Shown in pieces: positions 9,301 through 17,255 of a stretch of 64,000 bases of DNA. The stretch comes from Microbacterium sp. 67-17. Its GTDB lineage: Bacteria > Actinomycetota > Actinomycetes > Actinomycetales > Microbacteriaceae. Location: positions 26,356 to 90,355 of the forward strand of contig NZ_MKTR01000012.1 in assembly GCF_001898325.1 (NCBI RefSeq). The letters are read 5' to 3'. Within the stretch, counting starts at the first letter, position 1, and each line of letters begins with the position of its first letter. The position numbers and the translations under genes are program-made. The notes beneath the pieces were generated by a model. The model did no database searches. It saw only the letters and a list, made by a program, of their open reading frames with translations, and was not told the origin of the DNA.

Positions 9301-10032
9301 ATGACATCTCCGGCCCCCGCCCTGCGCCGACCCGACGGCGCAGCCGTCCGCATCCTCGTCGTCGATGACGAGCAGATGCTCACCGATCTGCTCTCGATGG
9401 CCCTGCGCATGGAGGGCTGGGATGTTCGCACCGCGGCATCCGGATTCGAGGCTCTGCAGGCAGTCCGAGACTTCGAACCCGATGCGATGGTGCTCGACAT
9501 CATGATGCCCGACCTCGATGGAATGGCGGTGCTGCATCGGCTGCGACAGTCGGGCAACGACGTGCCGGTGCTGTTTCTGACCGCGAAGGACGCCGTCTCC
9601 GACCGGGTCGCGGGACTCACCGCAGGCGGCGACGACTACGTGACGAAGCCGTTCAGTCTCGAGGAGGTCGTCGCACGACTTCGCGGTCTCATGCGCCGCG
9701 CGGGTACGGCGACGCAGAGCGAGGACGAGCCGATTCTGCGCGTGGCCGATCTGTCTCTGAATGAGGACAGCCACGAAGTCGAGCGCGGCGGCGACGAGAT
9801 CGAACTGACGGCAACGGAGTTCGAGCTGCTGCGTTACCTGATGCGCAACCAGCGCCGCGTCGTGTCCAAAGCACAGATCCTTGATCGCGTCTGGAACTAC
9901 GACTTCGGTGGCAGATCCAGCGTCGTGGAACTGTACATCTCCTACCTGCGCAAGAAGATCGATCAGGGCAAGGAGCCGCTGATCCATACCGTGCGTGGCG
10001 TGGGCTACATGATCAAGGCGCCGACACAGTGA
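9301..10032 (+). CDS. OmpR/PhoB-family response regulator
   Basis: A 243-residue DNA-binding response regulator. The receiver domain shows the acidic pocket VDDEQ, the phosphoacceptor Asp66 in VLDIMMPD and LTAKD with the conserved Lys. The C-terminal winged helix shows ELTATEFELLRYLM and the terminal VRGVGYMI motif. The gene overlaps the sensor kinase by four bases (GTGA), so the two form one operon. The divergent exporter operon and the two matching CCATAG-pair boxes suggest that it controls both directions. No clear ribosome binding site precedes the ATG. Confidence 0.95.
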   Translation: MTSPAPALRRPDGAAVRILVVDDEQMLTDLLSMALRMEGWDVRTAASGFEALQAVRDFEPDAMVLDIMMPDLDGMAVLHRLRQSGNDVPVLFLTAKDAVSDRVAGLTAGGDDYVTKPFSLEEVVARLRGLMRRAGTATQSEDEPILRVADLSLNEDSHEVERGGDEIELTATEFELLRYLMRNQRRVVSKAQILDRVWNYDFGGRSSVVELYISYLRKKIDQGKEPLIHTVRGVGYMIKAPTQ

Positions 10033-11579
10033 GTGATTCTCACCGGCGCGGATGGCGACCGTGGGGTCTGGAGGGGCGCCTGGTCGTCACGATCGTTGCC
10101 GTCGTGGCGCTGATCTTCGCGACGGTCAGCATCGCCACGGGAGCGATCCTCGGCTCGATTCTGCAGTCGAACCTCGATAACGAGGTCACCGAAGCCACCG
10201 CGAAGGCGCTGCGAACCGTCCACGACGCGCCCCAGGTTGCCGCGGGCACCGAGGATGCCGCGGCCCTCCTGGCTTCGGGACCGTTCGAGCCGGGCTTTCT
10301 CATCGTCATCGAGTCAGCCTTCGGATCCGTCACGGGCGGGTATGTCGATGCTGCCGGAACCGTGACAACTCTCGATGACTCGCAGGTCGACCAGATCGTG
10401 CAGCAGCTGATCCAGCCGGGCGAGGGTGGCCCCGTTCGCGAGATCACCATCGACGGCGTCGGCACCTACCGGATGGTCGCACTCGGTGGGGGCAGCTTCG
10501 CGATAGCCTCGGGCCTTCCGGTCAGCCAGGTGACGGCGACGCTCGCGCAGATCGCGACGACCGTCGCGCTGCTGACCACGGGCGGCCTGGTGCTTCTGGG
10601 GCTTGCGGTGACGGTGATCGTGCGGCGGAGTCTGCGGCCGCTTCGCGTGGTAGCCGATACTGCTGAGCGCGTCGCGAGCATGCCGATGGCCGAGGGTGCC
10701 GTCTCGATCGCTGATCGGGTGCCGGAGTCGGAAACCGACGAGCACACCGAGATCGGGCGCGTCGGCCATGCCCTGAACACCCTCTTGGACCACGTCGACG
10801 CGTCGCTGGAGGCGCGCCAGCGCAACGAGGAGCGGATGCGACGGTTTGTCGCAGATGCCAGTCACGAGCTGCGCACACCTCTCGCCTCGATCCGCGGCTA
10901 CTCGGAACTGTCGCTGCGCGACCCCGAGCTGAGCGAGTCCACAGAATCGGCTCTGTCTCGGATTCAGGCGCAGTCGTTGCGGATGACGCGGCTTGTGGAA
11001 GACCTTCTGCTTCTCGCGCGACTCGACGAGGGCCAAGAGCTCGTCTACGGGGTCGTGGATCTCACGCAGCTTGCCGTCGAGGCGCTCGGCGATGCGCAGG
11101 TCGCAGGTCCTGAGCACGTCTGGCTGCTGGAGGTGGACGAGGAGCCGGTGACGGTGCCCGGCGACTCCGCCCGGCTGCAGCAGGTGGTCGTGAACATGCT
11201 CGCAAACGCACGGACTCATACCCCCGCGGGGACCGAGGTCACCCTCTCGGTCGGTCGCGAGGACGCGGCCGAGAGCGAGTCTCAGACGGATACCGCGGTG
11301 ATCCGTGTCCATGACAACGGGCCGGGGATCGAGCCCGCCATCGCCGACGAACTGTTCGAGAGGTTTTCGCGCGCCGACAGATCACGCGCCCGGCAAACCG
11401 GTGGAACCGGGCTCGGCCTCTCGATAGCGCGTGCGATCGTGCACGCTCACCACGGTGAGATCTCGGTGCAGAGCCGCCCCGGGGACACGACGTTCACCGT
11501 GCGCCTTCCGCTTCCTGAAGACCTGGGTCGAGCCGGCGCCGGCCTCACCGATGCGGCTCCGACGGGTGCCGCTCAGTAG
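10029..11579 (+). CDS. Sensor histidine kinase
   Basis: This 516-residue membrane histidine kinase has a first span near residues 19-42, an extracytoplasmic sensor region of about 125 residues and a second span near 175-200. A HAMP linker, the HisKA domain with phosphoacceptor His279 in DASHELRTPL, and a HATPase domain (N box NMLANARTHTP, then DNGPGI and GGTGLGLSIA) follow. The cognate regulator is the overlapping upstream gene. The ligand is not apparent. Its 3' end overlaps the convergent flavin-reductase gene by seven bases, so the two operons read into each other. Confidence 0.94.
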   Translation: MSDSHRRGWRPWGLEGRLVVTIVAVVALIFATVSIATGAILGSILQSNLDNEVTEATAKALRTVHDAPQVAAGTEDAAALLASGPFEPGFLIVIESAFGSVTGGYVDAAGTVTTLDDSQVDQIVQQLIQPGEGGPVREITIDGVGTYRMVALGGGSFAIASGLPVSQVTATLAQIATTVALLTTGGLVLLGLAVTVIVRRSLRPLRVVADTAERVASMPMAEGAVSIADRVPESETDEHTEIGRVGHALNTLLDHVDASLEARQRNEERMRRFVADASHELRTPLASIRGYSELSLRDPELSESTESALSRIQAQSLRMTRLVEDLLLLARLDEGQELVYGVVDLTQLAVEALGDAQVAGPEHVWLLEVDEEPVTVPGDSARLQQVVVNMLANARTHTPAGTEVTLSVGREDAAESESQTDTAVIRVHDNGPGIEPAIADELFERFSRADRSRARQTGGTGLGLSIARAIVHAHHGEISVQSRPGDTTFTVRLPLPEDLGRAGAGLTDAAPTGAAQ

Positions 11580-13147
11580 CCGCTGAAAGCGTCGGTTGTG
11601 ACCGACTTTCCCCGCTCGAGAGCCGGCGCGAGGTCGGCGATCAGGCGGGGCGGGCCCGAGATCGCAGCGTGCCGGGCATGCAGGTCGGGGACGACCTGCA
11701 GCAGGCCGGGCGCGTCCAGGCGCACACCGCGCGCCCACTGCCAGTTCGCAGGCAGCGGTCCCGGGTCATCACGCGTGAAGACGACCACGGGCACCCCGGA
11801 TGCCGCGATGTCGTCACGGAAGGCGAGCTCGGCAGCCTCGGAGGCGACGTAGACCAGAACGATGTCTCGGCCCTGCCCGCTCGCGTGAAGATGGCGCAGC
11901 TGCGACACGAACGGCGTGATGCCGATTCCGGCGGCGACCATGAGGAGCTGACTGTCAGCCCGGTTCGGCAGCACGAAGTCTCCCCAGATTCCGGTGACGG
12001 CCAGGGATGCTCCCGCGTCGACCTCCGCGAGCGCGCGCTTGTACGAGCTGGGCGCAGGTCCGCCCGAGCCCTCCGGGTACTCCCGGAAGGCGATACGGAT
12101 CGTCGGGAGGTCTTCCGGCGCGGACGCGATGCTGAACTCACGGCGCGTACCGCGTGCGTCAGGCCTGCGGTGCGGCACGTCGAGCTCGAGGTACTGCCCG
12201 GGAAGGAAACGGATGCGGCGCTTGGCGGTGAAGGTCAGCATCCGTACCGTCGGAGTGATCATCTCGCGCGAGTCCAGGGTCAGCCGAACAGCAGCACGCA
12301 CCGAGAACGCGAAGGCAACGAGGTTCCCCACCAACAGCGCGCGCTCTTGGCCGAGGGTGATCTCACCGAGAGAGATCGGCCACCCGGCAAGAACGCCGAC
12401 GACACCCGCGACGAGGAACTGCTGCCAGCGCCGAGGCGGGAGCGTCAGCGGCTCGGACAGCATGAACACACCGAGGAACAGGAACGGCGAGGACCACAGC
12501 AGCGACCAGAAGATCGTCAGCGCATCGACCGCGAGACCCGCCGTCTGGTACTGGATCGTCGTGCGCACGAAGCCGACTGCGACGGCGATCAGCAGAAACA
12601 CGAGGACCACGCGGATCTTCTCGGTGCGCCACAGCACCGCCAGACCGAGAACGACGACGGGGGCTGCGAGCACTGGCGTTCCCACCCACCACGCCGAGGC
12701 ACCGAGCGCCGGAATCCAGATGCTCACGACCGTGAGCACCGCGGCGCCAGCCGCGGCCGGGTTGAAGATGTGGCGGCCGCGCCAGGCCAACAGGTACTTG
12801 GATGCCGCTGCCACGGCCCCTGCCAGCGCGATGCCCACCAGCGCTGCCGGTTCGAGCGTGGGTCTCAGGACGAACAGCAGGATGAACGCGGTGATCACCG
12901 AGGACTCGAGCCGGAGCGATTGCCCGATGATCCGGTGCGCGACAACATCGACGATGCCGCACGCGACGGCAAGCACCGCGAGGGTGGCGAGCAACTCCAG
13001 CGGGCTGGGAGCGACCAGTCCGAAGAACGAGACTCCGAACGCGACCACGGTCAGGGCAAGGAGTGCCAGGAAGACCATGCGATACATCGAGACCTTGCCG
13101 AGCACCGCGAACACACGATTCCACCCTGCGGTCAGCCATCCGATCAT
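11573..13147 (-). CDS. RnfD/NqrB-like membrane domain fused to ferredoxin-NAD(P)H reductase
   Basis: The 524-residue protein joins a multi-span membrane domain (about residues 1-290, roughly ten hydrophobic segments, RnfD/NqrB-like FNPAAAGAAVL and FMLSEPLTLPPRRW) to a cytoplasmic flavoprotein reductase (about 300-524). The reductase shows a FAD site (PGQYLELDVP, RREFSIASAP) and a pyridine-nucleotide site (MVAAGIGITPF). It probably carries electrons from NAD(P)H across the membrane. It lacks the SGAT flavinylation motif of true NqrB. The ATG overlaps the apbE stop codon by four bases. With apbE and the FMN-binding lipoprotein it forms a three-gene operon of the kind linked to extracytosolic flavinylated electron transfer. 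The final acceptor is unknown. Confidence 0.88.
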   Translation of the reverse strand: MIGWLTAGWNRVFAVLGKVSMYRMVFLALLALTVVAFGVSFFGLVAPSPLELLATLAVLAVACGIVDVVAHRIIGQSLRLESSVITAFILLFVLRPTLEPAALVGIALAGAVAAASKYLLAWRGRHIFNPAAAGAAVLTVVSIWIPALGASAWWVGTPVLAAPVVVLGLAVLWRTEKIRVVLVFLLIAVAVGFVRTTIQYQTAGLAVDALTIFWSLLWSSPFLFLGVFMLSEPLTLPPRRWQQFLVAGVVGVLAGWPISLGEITLGQERALLVGNLVAFAFSVRAAVRLTLDSREMITPTVRMLTFTAKRRIRFLPGQYLELDVPHRRPDARGTRREFSIASAPEDLPTIRIAFREYPEGSGGPAPSSYKRALAEVDAGASLAVTGIWGDFVLPNRADSQLLMVAAGIGITPFVSQLRHLHASGQGRDIVLVYVASEAAELAFRDDIAASGVPVVVFTRDDPGPLPANWQWARGVRLDAPGLLQVVPDLHARHAAISGPPRLIADLAPALERGKSVTTDAFSGY

Positions 13148-14043
13148 GTGAACAACTCTGCCCTACACCGCTCTGTCCCGAATCCGGGAGACCATTCGAC
13201 ACGTCCGGTCGTCGTCATCCGCACCCACTCGACGCCCCACCGATACGCGAGTTCCGCGCCGCCATCGAAGAACAGGGCGGTAGCCGCCGCGTCAGCCAGC
13301 ATCGCCGTCGGGGCAACAGCCCAGGTCGCTGCGATGGTTCGAACCGGCACGCCTGTCCGAGCGTCCAGGACGTGGTGCAGGCCGTCGCCCCAGGCACGCC
13401 GGTTCGTCGCCGAGGCACACAGCGCCGCATCCTCGAGATCAACGACACCGATGATCCGCGTCGAATCGTACGGATGCTCGAGTCCGATCCGCTCACGCGA
13501 ACCCGAGCAACGGACATCACCGCCAGCATCGACAGTGAGGGAGGCTCGCTCGGCATCCTCGAGGTACTCAAGGACGAGATCGACGAGGCGACCCTTTCCG
13601 ATCGCGCCGACATCGATGAGCGCCGGTAGCGAGACCGTGAGCGCACCATCGCCGGTGGAGATGACTCGACGCCAGTCGCGTGGGGCGCTGACGGGGTCGC
13701 TCGGACGCAGCGAATACGATGCGTCATAACCGAGGGCTTCGAGCGAGACCCCCACGAGCGGGTTCACCGCCCCATCCGTTGCCGCGCCGAGGTCGTCGTA
13801 GACAGCGAACATCACCTCCGCGTCAGGGGGAAGAGCACGCGAGCCACCCGACGCCAGCGCGCTCACCGTGGAGTCCTCGCGAAAGCGCGACCACTCCCGA
13901 TCGAAGTCCTCGATCAGCGCGCGCACGGCGGCGCGCTCCCCGTCCGTGAGCGGCTCGTGAGTGTCGATCATCCACTGCGTGCCGGTCGCCTCGAAGCGCC
14001 AACCCCCCGCTGGCTCCCCGTTCGCACGGGCCTCGTGTCTCAT
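13144..14043 (-). CDS. apbE: FAD:protein FMN transferase ApbE
   Basis: ApbE moves FMN from FAD onto a Thr or Ser of a target protein, making a phosphoester-linked flavin. The 299-residue product shows the family segments DGAVNPLVG, SLPALIDVGAIGKG, TVDAGGDVRCSG and TAMLADAAATALFF, the last with the metal-binding Asp region. The reading frame is open back to 14106, but that would overlap the lipoprotein gene by 50 bases. The ATG at 14043 lies 13 bases after its stop and is preferred, although no clear ribosome binding site is seen. No signal peptide or lipobox is visible, which is odd for an enzyme whose presumed target is exported. The target is most likely the lipoprotein encoded just upstream. 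Confidence 0.92.
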   Translation of the reverse strand: MRHEARANGEPAGGWRFEATGTQWMIDTHEPLTDGERAAVRALIEDFDREWSRFREDSTVSALASGGSRALPPDAEVMFAVYDDLGAATDGAVNPLVGVSLEALGYDASYSLRPSDPVSAPRDWRRVISTGDGALTVSLPALIDVGAIGKGRLVDLVLEYLEDAERASLTVDAGGDVRCSGSRERIGLEHPYDSTRIIGVVDLEDAALCASATNRRAWGDGLHHVLDARTGVPVRTIAATWAVAPTAMLADAAATALFFDGGAELAYRWGVEWVRMTTTGRVEWSPGFGTERCRAELFT

Positions 14044-14056
14044 CAGATCGACAAGA

Positions 14057-14512
14057 TCAGGCGGCAGCCTCGGACTTGATGAGCTCGAGGGCCTGCATGA
14101 AACCACCGCTGGTCAACGAGGATCCCGACACCCGGCTGACCGAGACGTCGTCGAGGCTCTTGCCCACGACCTCGTCGCTGATGCCGCCGATGAACTGTGA
14201 CTGATACTGCTCGGACTCGCGCGCCTGCGGGTCACCCGTGACCTCGACATCCGTCACGATGTCGTCGGCGATCGTCAGCGTCACCGTGACCGTTTCCACC
14301 GACTCAGGCGTCGCGTACGACCCCTCCGCGGTGTAGGTGCCATCCGCGTAGCCGCCGGAAGAGCTCGATCCCGAGCTCGTGTCGGCTGTTCCGGCACCCG
14401 TCTGCGCAGATCCGGTGTCGGCTGCCGTGCCGCAGCCGGCAAGGCTCAGAGCACCGGCAACGCCGACGAGGGCGACGCCGACGCGTACCGGGCGGGAGGG
14501 GGTGCGAATCAT
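14057..14512 (-). CDS. FMN-binding-domain lipoprotein
   Basis: The 151-residue product begins with a lipoprotein signal ending LSLAGC (lipidated Cys27), then a Ser/Gly-rich linker, then a C-terminal FMN-binding domain with GTYTAEGSYATPES and VTVTLTIADDIVTDV. The candidate flavinylation site is SGSSLTS at residues 129-135, which aligns to the family motif SGATxTS with Ser132 in place of Thr and Ser in place of Ala. A protein anchored outside the membrane that accepts electrons from the fused reductase is the simplest role. The ATG at 14512 is six bases after AGGAAGG. An ATG at 14518 abuts it. The gene heads the operon. Confidence 0.88.
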   Translation of the reverse strand: MIRTPSRPVRVGVALVGVAGALSLAGCGTAADTGSAQTGAGTADTSSGSSSSGGYADGTYTAEGSYATPESVETVTVTLTIADDIVTDVEVTGDPQARESEQYQSQFIGGISDEVVGKSLDDVSVSRVSGSSLTSGGFMQALELIKSEAAA

Positions 14513-14555
14513 GAGCATCCTTCCTGGGGATCGTCTCCGCCATCTTCGCTTTCAT

Positions 14556-14569
14556 GCCTATGCATAGGC
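14556..14569. promoter_or_regulatory. 14-base perfect palindrome upstream of the flavinylation operon
   Basis: GCCTATGCATAGGC lies 44 bases upstream of the lipoprotein start and just beyond the end of prs. It could be an operator. Its CATAGG half resembles the CCATAG half-sites near the two-component genes, but the arrangement is inverted rather than direct. The regulator is unknown. Confidence 0.4.
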
Positions 14570-14603
14570 TTTGAGGCGGCGACGAACGCGCAAGGATGTC
14601 GGC

Positions 14604-15638
14604 TCAGGCCGCGCCGTCGAACATGCTCGTGACCGAGCCGTCCTCGAACACTTCGCGGATCGCGCGCGCCAGCAGCGGCGCGATCGGAAGCACGGTGAGG
14701 GAGTCCCAGCGCTTTCGGTCGGGGATCGGAATCGTGTCGGTCACCACGACCTCATCGATGGACGCATCCTGCAGCCGCTCGCTGGCCGGATCACTGAACA
14801 CGGCGTGGGTTGCCGCGACGATGACACGCTCGGCGCCGCTCTTCTTCAGGGCCTGCGCGGCTTTGACGATCGTGCCGCCGGTGTCGATCATGTCGTCGAC
14901 GAGGAGGCAGACGCGGCCTTCGACCTGGCCGACGATCTCGCTGACGGTGACCTGGTTCGCCACGTTCGGGTCGCGCCGCTTGTGGATGATCGCCAGCGGC
15001 GCACCCAGGCTGTCCGACCACGTGTCGGCGACGCGGACGCGTCCGGTGTCCGGCGAGACGACGGTGAGTTTGGCGCGGTCTTCGGGCGAGAGGTTCTCTT
15101 CGAAGTACTCCAGCAGCACAGGCTTGGCGAAGAGGTGATCGACGGGACCGTCGAAGAAGCCCTGGATCTGAGCGGCGTGCAGATCGACGCTCATGACGCG
15201 GTCGGCGCCTGCCGTCTTGACCAGGTCCGCGACGAGGCGAGCGCTGATCGGCTCACGCCCGCGCCCCTTCTTGTCTTGCCGGGAGTACGGGAAGTAGGGC
15301 GCGACGACCGTGATCCGCTTCGCGGAGGCCCGCTTCGCAGCATCCAGCATGATCAGCAGCTCCATCATCCATTCGTTGACGGGCGGGCCGAAGGACTGGA
15401 TCAGGAACAGGTCGCAGCCGCGGATCGAGACCTCGAAGCGTGTCAGGATCTCGCCGGACGCGAAAGTGCGGTACTCCGTCGGGACGAGATTCGTGCCGAG
15501 CGCCGTCGCAACATCGTCGGCAAGGCTCGGGTGCGAGCGGCCGGTTGCAACGACCAGGCGCTTCTTGGTCTTGGCGACCAGGCCGGGAGCGATACCGCTG
15601 TCCCTGTCGAGATCAACCGTCTTGTTCTTGCTCGCCAT
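14604..15638 (-). CDS. prs: Ribose-phosphate pyrophosphokinase
   Basis: The 344-residue enzyme makes phosphoribosyl pyrophosphate from ribose 5-phosphate and ATP for nucleotide, His and Trp synthesis. Visible motifs include FASGEILTRFEVSIRG, the catalytic-flexible-loop region YFPYSRQDKK, the metal-binding VMSVDLHAAQIQGFF, and the PRPP loop VCLLVDDMIDTGGT. The ATG at 15638 is chosen over one nine codons upstream because AGGA lies nine bases before it and the family N-terminus aligns there. It overlaps the 3' end of glmU by 26 bases, so the two are co-transcribed, an arrangement common in Actinobacteria. Confidence 0.97.
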   Translation of the reverse strand: MASKNKTVDLDRDSGIAPGLVAKTKKRLVVATGRSHPSLADDVATALGTNLVPTEYRTFASGEILTRFEVSIRGCDLFLIQSFGPPVNEWMMELLIMLDAAKRASAKRITVVAPYFPYSRQDKKGRGREPISARLVADLVKTAGADRVMSVDLHAAQIQGFFDGPVDHLFAKPVLLEYFEENLSPEDRAKLTVVSPDTGRVRVADTWSDSLGAPLAIIHKRRDPNVANQVTVSEIVGQVEGRVCLLVDDMIDTGGTIVKAAQALKKSGAERVIVAATHAVFSDPASERLQDASIDEVVVTDTIPIPDRKRWDSLTVLPIAPLLARAIREVFEDGSVTSMFDGAA

Positions 15639-17079
15639 CGTCCGCTTCCTGTGCGGACCGGGCACGCGCAGCTACCTCGGCGGCGGCTGTTCCCGGTCTG
15701 TTGTTCTCGACCCATCCCTCGATGTTGCGCTGAGGGGCAACGCTCAGAGCCAGCGCACCGGGAGGGACATCTTTGCGGATGACGGCACCGGCGCCGGTCT
15801 TCGCACCGTCTCCGATCCTAACGGGCGCGACGAAGACGTTGTGCGACCCGGAGTGGACCTCATCACCGATCTCGGTGCGGTGCTTGGCGAGATCGTCGTA
15901 GTTGGCGGTGATCGCCCCGGCGCCCAGGTTGACGCCGCGCCCGATCGTGGTGTCACCGATGTAGGACAGGTGCGGAACCTTGCTTCGCTCACCGATCGTG
16001 GAGTTTTTGATCTCGACGAACGTGCCGACCTTGCTCTGCGCGTCCAGGGTCGCGCCGGGGCGAAGATACGCGAACGGACCAACCGTCGCGCCTCGTCCGA
16101 TGACAGCCAGCGTCGCGTCGGTGCGAGTGACCGTCGCGTTCTCCCCCACCTCGCAGTCAACGAGTGAGGTGTCAGGGCCGATCGTCGCGCCGCGCTCGAC
16201 GGTCGTGGCGCGCAGGACATGCGTGTTCGGCAGCACCGTGACATCCGGAGCGAGACTGGCCGTCACATCGATCCAGGTCGATGCCGGGTCGAGGATCGTC
16301 GCACCTTCGAGCTGCCAGCGACGCACGGTCCGCGCGTTGAGTGTGCGCGCAGCCTCCGACAGCTGCACTCGGTCGTTCACGCCGAGCGCGTCCTGTGCCG
16401 CAGGAGCCTCGGATGCCGCGACGACCTCGCCTGCCCCGCGGAGGATGCCGATGACGTCAGTGAGGTACTTCTCACCCTGGGCGTTGGCCGTACCGACGGA
16501 GGCAAGGCTCGTGCGCAACTGCGCGGCACGGAACACGTAGATGCCGGTGTTGATCTCCCGCACAGCGAGCTCGTCGGGTGACGCATCCTTCTGTTCGACG
16601 ATGCGGTCGACCTCCCCGTCGGCACCGCGGATGACGCGACCGTACCCCGTGGCGTCATCGAGCGTCGCGCACAGCAGCGTCGCACCCGCCGCCGCTGCAC
16701 GATGGCGGGCGAGCAGCCCCTCGACGACGCTGACCTCGACCAGGGGCACATCGGCGCTCAGCACCAGCACGTCCCCGTCGAATCCATCGAGCGCGGCAAG
16801 CGCCAGTTCCACTGCGCGACCGGTGCCGGGAATCTCGTCCTGGTCGACGACATCGACTCCCGGAAGCAGGCCAGTGACGGCGTCCGCGACGAGATCGCGC
16901 TCGTGACGGACCACGACGACAGCGCGCGCCGGGGCCAGTGCCGACGCGGTACGCAACACATGGCCGATCAGCGGAAGCCCACCGATCTGGTGAAGGACCT
17001 TCGGGGTGGCGGACTTCATCCGGGTCCCCTGGCCTGCCGCCAGAATGACGACGGCGACGGGGGTTGGGTTCTCAGCCAT
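15613..17079 (-). CDS. glmU: Bifunctional UDP-GlcNAc pyrophosphorylase / glucosamine-1-phosphate acetyltransferase
   Basis: GlmU makes UDP-GlcNAc for peptidoglycan in two steps. The 488-residue protein has the uridyltransferase domain (LAAGQGTRMKSATPKVLH, VLSADVPL, GTGRAVELAL) and, from about residue 250, the left-handed beta-helix acetyltransferase domain (VGTFVEIKNSTIG, NYDDLAKHRTEIGD). The only plausible start is the ATG at 17079, because the Rossmann motif follows within 12 residues. That ATG is separated by a single base from the 3' end of the tRNA-Gln gene, so it has no independent leader. The mRNA could start there after tRNA 3' processing, or use the GGAG of the tRNA acceptor stem. 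Confidence 0.97.
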   Translation of the reverse strand: MAENPTPVAVVILAAGQGTRMKSATPKVLHQIGGLPLIGHVLRTASALAPARAVVVVRHERDLVADAVTGLLPGVDVVDQDEIPGTGRAVELALAALDGFDGDVLVLSADVPLVEVSVVEGLLARHRAAAAGATLLCATLDDATGYGRVIRGADGEVDRIVEQKDASPDELAVREINTGIYVFRAAQLRTSLASVGTANAQGEKYLTDVIGILRGAGEVVAASEAPAAQDALGVNDRVQLSEAARTLNARTVRRWQLEGATILDPASTWIDVTASLAPDVTVLPNTHVLRATTVERGATIGPDTSLVDCEVGENATVTRTDATLAVIGRGATVGPFAYLRPGATLDAQSKVGTFVEIKNSTIGERSKVPHLSYIGDTTIGRGVNLGAGAITANYDDLAKHRTEIGDEVHSGSHNVFVAPVRIGDGAKTGAGAVIRKDVPPGALALSVAPQRNIEGWVENNRPGTAAAEVAARARSAQEADDGEQEQDG

Positions 17080-17080
17080 G

Positions 17081-17152
17081 CTCCGCCGCCAGGACTCGAA
17101 CCTAGACTTCACAGCTCCAAAGGCTGTCGTGCTGCCATTACACCACGGCGGA
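17081..17152 (-). tRNA. tRNA-Gln (anticodon TTG)
   Basis: The 72-base minus-strand sequence folds as a cloverleaf. The acceptor arms TCCGCCG and CGGCGGA pair fully. The anticodon arm is ACAGC-CTTTGGA-GCTGT, giving anticodon TTG (UUG, reads CAA). The T arm is CTAGG-TTCGAGT-CCTGG. The discriminator base is G and CCA is not encoded, since the next bases are CATG and the ATG belongs to glmU. The tRNA is therefore made 3'-mature only by cleavage directly before the glmU start codon. Confidence 0.95.
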
Positions 17153-17198
17153 CCGGCGCGTGACGCGGCCGCGTTCCAGTCTGCCAGAGGACGTGTCA

Positions 17199-17254
17199 GC
17201 CGGGATAACGGCTCTGCCACCCGCGACAATGACCTGCTGCCGAGATAATGGCTC
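17199..17254. promoter_or_regulatory. Two direct repeats GCCGRGATAAYGGCTC, likely MarR operator pair
   Basis: Copies at 17199-17214 and 17239-17254 match at 14 of 16 positions and start 40 bases apart, close to four helical turns. Each has inverted GCC/GGC ends, giving partial dyad symmetry. The second copy covers the -10 element of the MarR gene promoter. Autoregulation by the downstream MarR protein is inferred. Confidence 0.5.
17244..17249 (+). promoter_or_regulatory. -10 element of a leaderless marR-type promoter
   Basis: GATAAT lies six bases upstream of the GTG at 17256, the only start compatible with the MarR fold that has promoter support. No ribosome binding site intervenes. Confidence 0.5.
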
Positions 17255-17255
17255 A

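Noticed and set aside
11669-13729. A 686-codon plus-strand frame opposite the reductase fusion and apbE
   Set aside because: It spans two genes and their overlap on the opposite strand and has low-complexity Arg/Gln/Asp content, typical of a shadow frame.
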